NCBI RefSeq assembly: GCF_036227565.1
Contig: NZ_CP109460.1
Coordinates: 7,626,001-7,690,000 of the forward strand
Origin: Streptomyces sp. NBC_01454
Lineage (GTDB): Bacteria; Actinomycetota; Actinomycetes; Streptomycetales; Streptomycetaceae
Reading direction: 5' to 3'
Length of the DNA stretch: 64,000 bases
Shown here: piece after piece, positions 34,732 through 43,641 of the stretch
Position numbering within the stretch: the first letter of the stretch is position 1
How the letters are laid out: the number at the start of each line of letters is the position of its first letter
The notes under the pieces: generated by a model
Seen by the model: only the letters and a program-made list of their open reading frames with translations
Database searches by the model: none
Told to the model about the DNA's origin: nothing
Position numbers and translations under genes: made by a program

Positions 34732-34801
34732 CGCAGTCCGCTCCTCTCCCGCACGCCGCCTCGACGGGGGAAGCGTACGGGGCGCGGTCCGCGAGACGCG
34801 G

Positions 34802-34827
34802 CCGACCCGGCGGCGATACCGGGTCGG
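34802..34827 (-). terminator. Terminator of the VanZ-like gene
   Basis: A perfect 9-bp stem (34802-34810 with 34819-34827) with an 8-nt loop lies 64 bp beyond the stop of the minus-strand VanZ gene and before the next minus-strand gene. Confidence 0.5.
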
Positions 34828-34890
34828 GGCCCCGGATCGCCCGGGATCCCGGCCGGCCGTAGGTCTCCCGCGCCGGCGGCCGGTCGTGCG

Positions 34891-35403
34891 CTACAGGCGG
34901 GAAAGCCTCTCGACCTCATGTGCATAGCGGTGGCGCCGCCCGATTTCGTGCGAGACCTTTCCCACCGCCGCCGCGCACACATAACCGGCCATGCCGCCCA
35001 AGGTATTGGAGAGGAGGTCGTTGAGGTCCGCGGTCCGGCCGGACGCGGTCAGATACTGCGTGACCTCGATGGCCAGGGAACCGAGGAAAGCGAGCGCGGC
35101 GGCCGGCCACAGCCCCGTGCGCAGCACGGCGAGAAGAATGCCGCCGGGTGCGAACATCGCCATGTTCAGCAGGAAATCGAGGACGTCCGCGGGATTGCCC
35201 AGATCGAGCAGCGCCAGATTCACGGCCTGGCCGCCGCCGGACCGGGTGCCGAAGGTGAGACCGATGACGCAGGCGACCCACAGCCACCCGAGAGCCGCCA
35301 CCACGCGGTGCGCAATACGCCGGGGGCGATCGGCCAGCGTGGTCCATACAGCGATCAGCACGCTGCCGAGGACGCCGGCAGCAAAGGCGAGGGAAAGCGA
35401 CAC
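34891..35403 (-). CDS. VanZ-family membrane protein
   Basis: 170 residues with four to five membrane helices. The VanZ pattern is visible: ADVLDFLLNMAMFAPGGILL (the N-x(2)-F/M-x-P-G core), then LAFLGSLAIEVTQYLTASGR, then TADLNDLLSNTLGGMAGYV. VanZ proteins are linked to glycopeptide (teicoplanin) resistance in some bacteria, but most homologues have unknown roles. The start GTG 35403 has AAGGA ten bases upstream; longer in-frame starts lack homology. It is divergent from the GT2/TagF fusion gene. Confidence 0.83.
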   Translation of the reverse strand: MSLSLAFAAGVLGSVLIAVWTTLADRPRRIAHRVVAALGWLWVACVIGLTFGTRSGGGQAVNLALLDLGNPADVLDFLLNMAMFAPGGILLAVLRTGLWPAAALAFLGSLAIEVTQYLTASGRTADLNDLLSNTLGGMAGYVCAAAVGKVSHEIGRRHRYAHEVERLSRL

Positions 35404-35768
35404 GCGCAGACCGTCCTTCCGGGTGTTCGCCTCCCGGAAACCCTCGCGACAGCGGCGATCGTAAGCCGGTCCGCGGGAGGATTCGTCGGCATTCCTGGCA
35501 AATAAAGGTGTATACAGAGGGACGCGTGACGCGAGCGGACCGTTCTTTTGTGCGCCGTGAAATACGTCACCGGCGCGCGGCAAGCGGCGCGGCGGCACGG
35601 CGCGCGGTGATGCCGCCGGCACCGCGTGGGCGACCTCGGTGTGATGGACACAACAGAAGGGGCGCCCAGGTCGGGCGCAACCTGCGGGTCCTCCCGATTG
35701 TCACACCCACAGTCACAGGAATTCAGGCCTGCGTCGTGAGGCCGACCTCTTCTAGGAGTAACCCCGCC
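35404..35768. other. Divergent intergenic region (365 bp)
   Basis: It lies between the VanZ gene and the GT2/CDP-glycerol transferase gene. There is no gene. Local AT-rich patches include an 8-bp palindrome TGTATACA (35509-35516). The ribosome site AGGAG (35754-35758) serves the downstream gene. It is likely to contain both promoters; boxes are not assignable with confidence. Confidence 0.5.
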
Positions 35769-38096
35769 ATGCCCGAAACGGGCCTCAGATCCGCCCCGCG
35801 TTTCAGCGTCGTCGTTCCCGTGTACAACGTGCAGGGCTACCTTCGCGCGTGCCTGGACTCGTTGCTGGAGCAGGACTTCACCGATTTCGAGGTCATCGCG
35901 GTCGACGACTGCTCGCCGGACGGGAGCGGCGACATCCTGGCGGAGTACGCGGCCCGCGACCCGCGGGTGATCACCGTGCGGCACGAGGAGAACCGTGGCA
36001 TCGGTGCGGCCCGCAACACCGGGGTGGAGCGGGCGAGCGGGGACTATCTGCTGTTCCTCGACAGCGATGACACCCTCACCACGGGCGCGCTGCGGGCCAT
36101 GGCCGACCGCCTGGCCGGCACCGCGGACCCGGACCTGCTGCTCTTCGACCATGTGCGCAGCTACTGGTGGCACGCGGTCCAGCCCAGTGCCGCCCGCGAA
36201 CTCCTCGCCGAGGCCGGGGCGGAGGTGTTCCGGCCCGCCGAGCGCACGCAGTTCTTCCAGATGTTCGCCGTCGTGTGGAACAGGGCGTTTCGTCGTCGCT
36301 TCTTCGTCGACAACGGCTTCCGCTACACCGACGGGCTCTATGAGGACGCCCTCATGGTCTACGTCACCATGCTCACCGCTGAGCGTGCCGTGTGTCTGGA
36401 CCACGCCTGTGTGGACTACCGCCAGCGCCGCCACGGCAATTCCATGAAGACGCCCGGCCGGAAGCACTTCACGATATTCGAGCAGTATCAGCGGCTCTTC
36501 GATTTCCTCGACGGCCGGCCCGACCTCGCTGGGCTGCGGCCGCTGTTCTTCGAGCGAATGATCAGCCATTTCCTGTTCACCGGCGCTCGCGAAAGCCGCG
36601 TCCTCGTCCAGGACCGGCCGGAGTTCTTCCGTCGTGCCGCGGCGATGTACCGGCGCCACAAGCCCGCCGGGTTCACCCCGCCCGCGGAGGTCGACGCCCT
36701 TCAGTTCCAGGCACTGGAACGCGGTTCGTACCGTCTTTTCCAGGCCGTGAATCTGATGAGCCGTACGCAAAAGACCGGCCAGGAGCGGCTGCGCAAGGCC
36801 CGGAGCGCAGTGAGCAAGAGGGCGTCCGACAGCTTCTACCGGAGGCAGCTGAAGCGCCCCCTCGACCCGCACCTGGCCGTCTTCAGCGCCTACTGGAACC
36901 GCACCCCGTCCTGCAATCCGCTGGCGATCTACGAAAAGGCGAAGGAGCTGGCGCCCCACCTCCACGGCGTATGGGTCGTGCGCGAGGACCTCGTGGACAC
37001 CGTGCCCGACGGCATGGACCATGTCGTCGTCGATACGCCGCGCTACTGGGAGCTGATGGCGCGCGCGACGTACTTCGTCAACAACGTCAATTTCGCGGAC
37101 ACCGTGGTCAAGCGCGCGGGCCAGATCCATCTCCAGACCCACCACGGCACTCCGCTCAAGCGGATGGGGATCGACCAGCAGCAGTACCCGGCCGCCGCCA
37201 AGGGCATGAGCATGCGCAAGCTGCTCGCCCGCGCCGACCGGTGGGACCTGTCGGTCTCCGCCAACCAGCACACCAGTGAGCAGTGGGAGCGGGTCTACCC
37301 CTGCGGTTTCGAGTCGGTCGACGCCGGCTATCCGCGCAACGACGTCTTCTACCGGACCGGCGCCCAGGACGTCCTCGACATCCGTGCCCGGCTGGGCATC
37401 GCACCCGGTGCCACGGCGATCCTCTACGCCCCGACCGTGCGTGACTACCAGGTCGGCTATGTGCCGCAGCTGGACCTCGAGAAGATCACCAGGGAACTCG
37501 GCCCCGACTTCGTCCTCCTGGTCCGGACCCACTACTTCTACGGCCAGGACCCGCACCTGCAGGAACTCCAGGAGCGCGGGGCGCTGATCGACGTCTCCCG
37601 GCACCCGTCGGTCGAGGAGCTGTGCCTCGCCGCGGACGCCCTGATCACGGACTACTCGTCGATCATGTTCGACTACGCCAACCTGGACCGGCCCCTCATC
37701 ACCTACGCGGACGACTGGGAGACCTACGTCCGCTCCCGCGGCGTCACCTTCGACCTGCTCTCCGGCGAGCCGGGCGACACCCCGGGGGCGATCGCCACCA
37801 GCGAGGACGAGCTGATCGAGGTGTTCCGCAGCGGCCGGTGGGACGACGAGACGGCCGCCGGGCTGCGCGCCGCGTTCCGCGCGCGCTTCTGCATGTGGGA
37901 CGACGGCCACGCCGCCGAGCGGGTGGTGGGCCGGGTCTTCCTCGGCAGCCAGGGCCTGGCCCCCGCGCCTCTTCCGCTCGCCGTGCGCACCCCCGCGCCC
38001 TCCCCGCGGGAAGCCGCCCGGATCGTGGCGGGCATCGCCCTCACGCCCGCCGGGGACGGCTCACCTGGCCGTTCCGGCGTCGAACTGACCAGCTGA
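35769..38096 (+). CDS. Bifunctional GT2 glycosyltransferase / CDP-glycerol glycerophosphotransferase
   Basis: 775 residues, two enzymes in one chain. N-terminal GT2 domain (about 10-240): FSVVVPVYNVQGYLRACLDS, VIAVDDCSPDGSGDILAEYA, NRGIGAARNTG and the metal-binding FLDSDD. C-terminal TagF-type domain (about 370-720): HLQTHHGTPLKRMG, LSVSANQHTSE, GYPRNDVFY, ILYAPTVRD, VRTHYF, and ADALITDYSSIMFDYANLDR followed by PLITYADDWE. Together they would add a sugar and glycerol- or alditol-phosphate units, building a teichoic-acid-like wall polymer at the inner membrane face. The ATG at 35769 has AGGAG upstream. Streptomyces has several such fusions, so the polymer is unspecified. The stop codon lies inside a hairpin. 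Confidence 0.88.
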   Translation: MPETGLRSAPRFSVVVPVYNVQGYLRACLDSLLEQDFTDFEVIAVDDCSPDGSGDILAEYAARDPRVITVRHEENRGIGAARNTGVERASGDYLLFLDSDDTLTTGALRAMADRLAGTADPDLLLFDHVRSYWWHAVQPSAARELLAEAGAEVFRPAERTQFFQMFAVVWNRAFRRRFFVDNGFRYTDGLYEDALMVYVTMLTAERAVCLDHACVDYRQRRHGNSMKTPGRKHFTIFEQYQRLFDFLDGRPDLAGLRPLFFERMISHFLFTGARESRVLVQDRPEFFRRAAAMYRRHKPAGFTPPAEVDALQFQALERGSYRLFQAVNLMSRTQKTGQERLRKARSAVSKRASDSFYRRQLKRPLDPHLAVFSAYWNRTPSCNPLAIYEKAKELAPHLHGVWVVREDLVDTVPDGMDHVVVDTPRYWELMARATYFVNNVNFADTVVKRAGQIHLQTHHGTPLKRMGIDQQQYPAAAKGMSMRKLLARADRWDLSVSANQHTSEQWERVYPCGFESVDAGYPRNDVFYRTGAQDVLDIRARLGIAPGATAILYAPTVRDYQVGYVPQLDLEKITRELGPDFVLLVRTHYFYGQDPHLQELQERGALIDVSRHPSVEELCLAADALITDYSSIMFDYANLDRPLITYADDWETYVRSRGVTFDLLSGEPGDTPGAIATSEDELIEVFRSGRWDDETAAGLRAAFRARFCMWDDGHAAERVVGRVFLGSQGLAPAPLPLAVRTPAPSPREAARIVAGIALTPAGDGSPGRSGVELTS

Positions 38097-38118
38097 CTCG
38101 GTCCGACTGAGTCAGCTG
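38090..38118 (+). terminator. Hairpin overlapping the stop codon of the GT2/TagF gene
   Basis: A perfect 10-bp stem (38090-38099 with 38109-38118) with a 9-nt loop; the TGA 38094-38096 sits in its left arm. It is followed directly by the larger palindrome at 38131. Confidence 0.6.
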
Positions 38119-38130
38119 ACCGCACGGCGT

Positions 38131-38160
38131 GGCGCCGGCCGGGACGTCCCGGCCGGCGCC
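38131..38160. terminator. 30-bp perfect palindrome, convergent terminator
   Basis: All 30 bases form a perfect palindrome (arms 38131-38145 and 38146-38160), giving a 12-bp GC stem with a 6-nt loop in RNA. It stands between the plus-strand transferase and the minus-strand protease and would work for both. Confidence 0.75.
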
Positions 38161-38181
38161 GCAGCACATCTGCCGGGCCGG

Positions 38182-40119
38182 TCAGCCGGCCGGCGCGACG
38201 AGCTTGTGCTCCCGTGCCAGGGAGGTGGCGGTGGTGTCGGCGTACAGGCTCAGCTTGCCCTTGGGCCACAGGGCGATGAGGTCGTCCTGCCGGGAGCCGC
38301 CGCCGAACGCGCCGGCCGTGGTCAGCAGACCGTTGCGCCAGGCGGATTTCGCGGGGCGGAGCTGATGCTCCTTCTTGAGGCCGGCGGCCGCGACGTTCTC
38401 ATAGACGGTGACTTCACCGTCGTTCCAGCGGACGAACAGATCCTGGTTTCCCGAGGGGTTGCTGAAGTCGCCGGCGGTGAGGTCCGCGGCGTGCGTCCAG
38501 GTCGTGTTGCTCTTGGCGAGCTGCTTCTCGGTGTGGATGCCGGCCGCGTCGACGTCGGGGTAGAGGGTCACCCCGCCACCGGCCCAGCGCACCACGAGGT
38601 CATTCCGGCGGGTGTCGCCGCCGCCGAAGCGGCCGGCCGTGATCTGTGTGGCGTGCGTCCAGGTGGTGTTGGGGCCGCGCAGCTGGATCCCGTCGGTGAG
38701 CTTGCGGGTCTCGTTGACGTCCCGGTAGAGGGTCAGCTTGCCGTTGGCCCAGCGGACGAGGAGGTCGTCGGTGCCGTCGCCGGTGAAGTCGCCGGCGGTG
38801 ACCACCTGCGCCTGTTGCCACTCCTTGCTCTTCTTGGCGAGCTGGATCTCCTGACGGAATCCGAACGTGCCGTTGCCCGGATAGAGGGAGACCTCACCGT
38901 CGGACCAGCGCACGACCAGGTCGCCGACGTGGTCGCGCACCGAGGCGGTGTGGAAGCTGCCGGACGTCATGACCGCGGCGTGCTGCCAGGTGCCGCCGCT
39001 GCCCAGGAGGTTGGGTTCGTCCGGCTCCGTGTCGGCGACCGCCTGCTGGTAGAGCCGGACGACGTCCTCGTCGAACTGCGAGGCGTAGGAGATGTCGTCG
39101 GAGAGGCCACCGGTGTGCCACCCGCCGATGACTCCGACCAGGTTGCCGCGACTGCCGTCGAAGTGGTCCAGGAACGGGCCGCCGCTGACACCCGTACGGA
39201 AGCGGTCGCACTTGATTTCCATGAACCGGTTCAGGACGGCGCTGGTGTCATTCGTGCACTGCAGCGGCGTCTTCTGGCCCCCGGGGTAGCCGATGAGGGT
39301 CACGTTCTTGCGCGCGAGGCTCGCGGACGTGGAGGTGGTCAGCGTGTTGCCGCTGCCGGTGGCGTCCTCCAGGAGCTGGCCGCGGGAGTTCGGCCCGACC
39401 CGCAGGAAGGCGAAGTCCACATCGTCGTTGGGGGTGGGGGCGAGGTATCGCCCGTCGATCCAGACCTTGCCCTCCACCAGGGGGAAGATTCCGTACGGCG
39501 TCTCCCCGGCCTGGCCGGCCGTCGAGGCGCCGGAGCGGTAGCCGGGGACGTAGGCGATCTTGCTGGCGGACCTGTTGCCCTTGAGGCAGTGTGCCGCCGT
39601 GATGATCAGACTCCTGGTCGGCGACGTCACGGAGTTGGCGGTGCAGAACTGGTTGGGGGTCGGCGATCCGTCGTCGTTGCGGATCAGAAACACCCCGACC
39701 GTGGCGACGCCCGCGCCGACCTCGTGACTCGGCTCCCGCAACGACGGCTTGCCGCGCACCGCCGGCACCCGCTGCGCGTCCGGACTCGACCCGCCGGTGT
39801 CCGGGGCCTCGACGGGGACGGCGCTGCGGATGCGCTCGGGCGTCCAGTACCGCTCCACCTCCTGCGCCTTGCGGATCTCTGCCGGCGTCACGCCCTTCGA
39901 GGGCCGCACGGGTGCGCCCGACGGGGGTGGCGGGGTCGGTCCGGCCGAGGGCGCGGGAGGCGCGGGGTGCGACGGCGCCGGTGCGACGCTCCGCGTGGCG
40001 GAGGTGGTGGCGCGGTCGGCATGGTCGGGGACCGCGGACGCCGGAGCGGCCACGGCGAACGAAGCAAGGGAGGCGCAGACGCCCATGGTGGCGGTGCGCG
40101 TACCGGGTATTCGTCTCAT
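38182..40119 (-). CDS. Secreted trypsin-like serine protease with five C-terminal VCBS/FG-GAP-like repeats
   Basis: 645 residues. A signal peptide (ATMGVCASLASFAVAAPASA) is followed by a Pro-rich linker to about residue 75. The S1-type protease domain (about 150-375) has His in SLIITAAHCLKGN, Asp in NDDVDFAFLRVGP and Ser in RTGVSGGPFLDHF. The C-terminus (about 385-640) holds five repeats of about 50 residues, each with a core such as DLVVRWSDGEVSLYPG, DLLVRWANGKLTLYRD or DLFVRWNDGEVTVYEN, forming a probable beta-propeller for binding. It is expected to be secreted and to cleave proteins outside the cell. ATG 40119 starts the signal peptide; the upstream frame lacks one. It converges on the GT2/TagF gene. 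Confidence 0.88.
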   Translation of the reverse strand: MRRIPGTRTATMGVCASLASFAVAAPASAVPDHADRATTSATRSVAPAPSHPAPPAPSAGPTPPPPSGAPVRPSKGVTPAEIRKAQEVERYWTPERIRSAVPVEAPDTGGSSPDAQRVPAVRGKPSLREPSHEVGAGVATVGVFLIRNDDGSPTPNQFCTANSVTSPTRSLIITAAHCLKGNRSASKIAYVPGYRSGASTAGQAGETPYGIFPLVEGKVWIDGRYLAPTPNDDVDFAFLRVGPNSRGQLLEDATGSGNTLTTSTSASLARKNVTLIGYPGGQKTPLQCTNDTSAVLNRFMEIKCDRFRTGVSGGPFLDHFDGSRGNLVGVIGGWHTGGLSDDISYASQFDEDVVRLYQQAVADTEPDEPNLLGSGGTWQHAAVMTSGSFHTASVRDHVGDLVVRWSDGEVSLYPGNGTFGFRQEIQLAKKSKEWQQAQVVTAGDFTGDGTDDLLVRWANGKLTLYRDVNETRKLTDGIQLRGPNTTWTHATQITAGRFGGGDTRRNDLVVRWAGGGVTLYPDVDAAGIHTEKQLAKSNTTWTHAADLTAGDFSNPSGNQDLFVRWNDGEVTVYENVAAAGLKKEHQLRPAKSAWRNGLLTTAGAFGGGSRQDDLIALWPKGKLSLYADTTATSLAREHKLVAPAG

Positions 40120-42250
40120 GAACTCTTCTGTTGTCGTCGTGACCTCGGCCGGAACCGGCCGAGGTGTCGAGGTGGGTGAGGAAAGGGGAGGGGAGGGGCG
40201 AGGCGTGGGCGACGGCCCGGCTGTGGATCGCGCGCCGCCGGACACGGGTGCGCCTTCGGTGCGGGGACGCCTCAGCCGGCGGTCGCGATGCCGTCGTGCG
40301 TCGTTGCCCGGCGGACCGCCCGGGGCACCTCAGCCCCTGACACAGACGCGGAGGACCTCGGCCGACTCCCTCGCACGGTGCACCGTCGGTGCCTTCGTGC
40401 TGTCGGGGTGCATTTCGCTTCCCGGCTCCGTCATCACGCGCTGGATCGCAGACAAGATATCCCGCAGCGCGCCTCAGTCGCACACTTGTACACCCTTTTC
40501 GGCCTCGATGTGCGAGAGCTGCCCGGTTCGCGCCTGCCCGCCGGCCTCGCCTCCCGGCCGTCGGTCTCCCCACTGCTCCCGTTTCCGTCCTCATTGGCCC
40601 GATATGGCGCTGCGCTCGACCAGTGGGGGCGTGCGTCAGCCCGTGGAGCGTGCCGCTTCGCGTCTGCATATGCGGGTGTGCTGTGCGGGCGGGCCGGAAG
40701 AAACCGGGCCCGGCCGCCGCCGGCGGGCCGCGCCGGGGGGGCGTCGGCGGGTGTAGCCGTGATCCCGGTGGGACTCATGGCCACCCTTTCCCCTGCTATT
40801 TGACGGAGAGTTAATTTCCGTGGTGCGTGCATCGGCCACGAGGCGTCAATTCCAGCCAATCGTGCGGCCGTCGAAAGTCAGACATCCCGTGGAGGGTCTC
40901 CCTGGCCGACCGACGGTTGCTGCATCAGGCCGGGTCGCCGCTGTGGATCTGTCGGGACCTGCCGGGCGCCGGCGTGGCGCGGTCCGGTGATGTCGCGGGA
41001 TCCGTCTCCCTGTCGAAGGTGGCGAACAAGACGCGTTTGAATACGCTGAATTGACGCTACGTCAGCAAAATTCGGGCCCTGGGCAGCCGGGTTGCCGGAG
41101 CGGTGGGGGGCGTCGCCCGGCGGCGGCGATGGATGCCCCGGGAGGGGTTTTGCGCCTTTCCGTGCGGGCTGACCTCCGATTTGCCGCGCAAGGGTCGAAC
41201 GGAAAGTCGAATCACTGGCCCCACGGGTAACGGGAGTCCCGCGCAACGTACCCGTGCGTTAAGCCTATTGAGGTGCAAAATTACGCTCAGTGAAGCCTTG
41301 GGGGGTTGCTATCGTATGACTGGGAGTGAAGACTGTGGCCACGCCAAACTGGCGCGAAAGCTTCCAGGGGTACGAATCACTGACAACAACAAGCGATACC
41401 TGCCAGTAATGCGTACTCTTCTCTCGTTCTCCTTTTCGGCAGCGGTGGCTGAAGTCTTGGATCAGCCATTTTTGCTCGGGCGGGGAAGTCTCATTCGTGT
41501 CACGTGCGAAGGGTCTTCGGTGGGGGATCAGTGATATCGAGAAGGTCAACTGTGCGGTTGCTACCGTTTGTCCGTGCAGTGATGGATGGTGGGGGAGGGT
41601 TCTCGCGGACTTGTTCACCGAGTGGGCGGGCGAAAACGGCTGCATTTCCTCGGCGGGATTCGCCGGGGGACACCAGGGCCGGGCCGGCGTCATGTCGGAC
41701 CGCCCGCCGTCCGTGAACGGCCGGCGGTACGGCCCGGGTGGGGATCCGGCCGGCCGCCAAGGCAGTCCTCTCGCTGCCGTCCGCCGCATGCCGCGGCGGC
41801 ACCGGGGTCCCGCCCGTGCCGCTCGCCATGCCGTGGCGCTCGGTGTCGCTCTCGTCCGTGATGATCTGGAAGGCGAATGCGGTGCCCTGTGCTGTCGCTT
41901 TGTGGTGCGACCCGGCATTCGGCCGCTTCGGCATGCCGTGAGCCGGTGTTCACGTCCGCGCGTCCCCTTGAGCGGCCGTGCCGTCGGGCAACTCCGGGTG
42001 CCGCGTCCCCCGGGGTGACCCGCGATACCGCAAGCACCGTATGCAGGAGTTCCGAGCGGCGATTTCGCCTGCACCGGAAAACCCGGAAAACAACGCAAGA
42101 AACCAATCAAGGTCAGGGAAAGGCGGTGACCGTGAGTCCGTTGTGCCATTGGGTGAACCATTGTTCCGGGGCACATGACCGCCTACCGGTCCCGTGCACC
42201 ACTTCCGGCGAGGAGCGCATCCTCCCGGGTCCGCTCTCCAGGGAGAACCG
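40120..42250. other. Large region without a convincing gene (2.1 kb)
   Basis: No frame here has the codon bias or motifs of a real gene. The stretch 40800-41560 is clearly poorer in GC than its surroundings (for example around 41265-41420). Open frames present on both strands are low-complexity translations. It probably contains the protease promoter at its left end and the promoters of the peptide cluster at its right end. Structures seen: an inverted repeat at 41052-41064 and a short GTG frame at 42126-42254. No tRNA, transposase or SARP-type heptad array was found. Confidence 0.6.
41052..41064. promoter_or_regulatory. Inverted repeat TGACG-CTA-CGTCA
   Basis: A perfect 5-bp inverted repeat with a 3-bp centre lies in the AT-richer part of the long gap; an alternative pairing GCTGA (41045-41049) with TCAGC (41061-41065) exists. 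It could be a protein-binding site for a regulator of the NRPS cluster. Evidence is symmetry only. Confidence 0.3.
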
Positions 42251-42254
42251 GTGA
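42126..42254 (+). CDS. Possible 42-codon leader ORF coupled to the P450 gene
   Basis: A GTG frame preceded by AGGGAAAGG (about 42116-42124) encodes 42 residues (begins MTVSPLCHWVNHC) and stops by overlapping the P450 GTG start as GTGA (42251-42254). The overlap and ribosome site favour translational coupling. Codon use is poor for Streptomyces (many codons end in T or A), so it may be a leader peptide or chance. A RiPP precursor is conceivable because a P450 follows, but no known core pattern is visible. Low confidence. Confidence 0.25.
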   Translation: MTVSPLCHWVNHCSGAHDRLPVPCTTSGEERILPGPLSRENR

Positions 42255-43459
42255 CCAGCAACGAACTGATACAGGCCCCCTTCGCCTTCGACGAGCTCGT
42301 CGAAGGGTGGCGCACCGCGCGGCAGGCCGGGCCCGTCCGCTACGACGAGCAGCAGAAGTTATGGCAGGTGCTCGACCACGAGAGCGTGGCCGCGGTGCTC
42401 GCCGACCCGGCCTCGTACTCCTCGGACTTCTCCGGACTGGCCCCCACCCAGGCGGACTTCGAGACCTTCCGCCAGGGCAACTTCGTCGGCATGGACCCGC
42501 CGGCGCACCGCAAGCTGCGCACCCTGGTCAGCCAGGCCTTCACCCCGCGCGTCGTGGCCGCACTCGAACCGCGGATCCACGCCATCACCACGGAGCTGCT
42601 CGACGCTGTCGAGGACCGCGACCGCTTCGACATGGTCGACGCGCTGGCCTACCCGCTGCCCATCATCGTCATCGCCGAACTGCTGGGCATCCCGGCCGGC
42701 GACCGGGCGTTGTTCCAGGAGTGGGCGGCCACCCTCTTCGGCGGGGACGAGATCGGCGACTCGCTGGACATGGCCGACATCGAGCGCGCGCTGGAGTCCA
42801 TCGCGCCCACCGTGCGCGAAATGAACGGCTACATCCTCGACCACATCCGCCACCACCGGAAGCACCCGGGCGAGGGGCTCACCAGCAAGCTGGTGCAGGC
42901 CGAGGTGGACGGCATGCGCCTGGAGGACCAGGAGATCGTCGGCTTTGTGGCGCTGCTGCTGGTCGCCGGGCACATCACCACCACCGCCCTGCTGGGCAAC
43001 GCCGTGCTCAGCCTCGACCAGTACCCCGACGAGGCCGCGCTGCTGCGTGCCGAGCCCGGCCGGCTGCCGGACACCCTCGAAGAGGTGCTGCGCTGGCTGC
43101 CGCCCTTCCCCGAGCTCGGACGCCGCACCACCCGTGAGGTCGAGCTCGGGGGGCGGACCATTCCCGCCGAGTCGGTGGTGATGGCCAACCTGGCCGCCGC
43201 CAACCGCGATCCGTCCCGGTTCGCCCACCCCGACGACTTCGACGTGACCCGCAGCCCCAACCCCCACCTGACCTTCGGCCACGGCATCCACTTCTGCTTC
43301 GGTGCCCCGCTGGCCAGGCTGGAGGCCCGGATCGCGCTCCGACTGGTGCTGGAACGTTTCCCTGATATCGCCGTGGCCCGTCGCAGCGAGGTCGAGATCC
43401 AGAATCCCGCCGTCATCGTCAGCGTGCGCCGACTGCCGCTGGAGGTACGGAGGTCCTAG
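42251..43459 (+). CDS. Cytochrome P450 (CYP107-like)
   Basis: 402 residues. The I-helix motif is LLVAGHITTTALLGN (about 236-250), with the pattern common in Streptomyces CYP107-type enzymes. The K-helix ExxR is in LEEVLRWLPP and the heme loop is FGHGIHFCFGAPLARLEA (Cys about residue 346). GTG 42251 has AGGGAGA about six bases upstream and matches the family start; ATG 42194 would add an unrelated leader. It is the first gene of the NRPS cluster, transcribed in the same direction 182 bp before the serine hydrolase. It probably oxidises an amino acid, a carrier-bound residue or the finished peptide. Confidence 0.92.
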   Translation: MTSNELIQAPFAFDELVEGWRTARQAGPVRYDEQQKLWQVLDHESVAAVLADPASYSSDFSGLAPTQADFETFRQGNFVGMDPPAHRKLRTLVSQAFTPRVVAALEPRIHAITTELLDAVEDRDRFDMVDALAYPLPIIVIAELLGIPAGDRALFQEWAATLFGGDEIGDSLDMADIERALESIAPTVREMNGYILDHIRHHRKHPGEGLTSKLVQAEVDGMRLEDQEIVGFVALLLVAGHITTTALLGNAVLSLDQYPDEAALLRAEPGRLPDTLEEVLRWLPPFPELGRRTTREVELGGRTIPAESVVMANLAAANRDPSRFAHPDDFDVTRSPNPHLTFGHGIHFCFGAPLARLEARIALRLVLERFPDIAVARRSEVEIQNPAVIVSVRRLPLEVRRS

Positions 43460-43641
43460 CGCCGTCCCCAGGCGAGCGCGCTCGGCCGCAACGGCCGCGG
43501 GCGCGCGAGGAGTCCAGCCGTCGAGCACACCTCGGCGAACAGGTCCGGAGGCCGGTGCGCCGACGCCGTGACCGCGACCGGTTCACGGTGAGCCGGCACA
43601 TCCATGCCTCGTGAGTTTCGAGATCCGGGAGTAGTTTTCTC

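Noticed and set aside
41265..42176. 300-codon minus-strand frame in the long gap
   Set aside because: Codon use and composition are not Streptomyces-like, there is no ribosome site or recognisable domain, and it changes character along its length.
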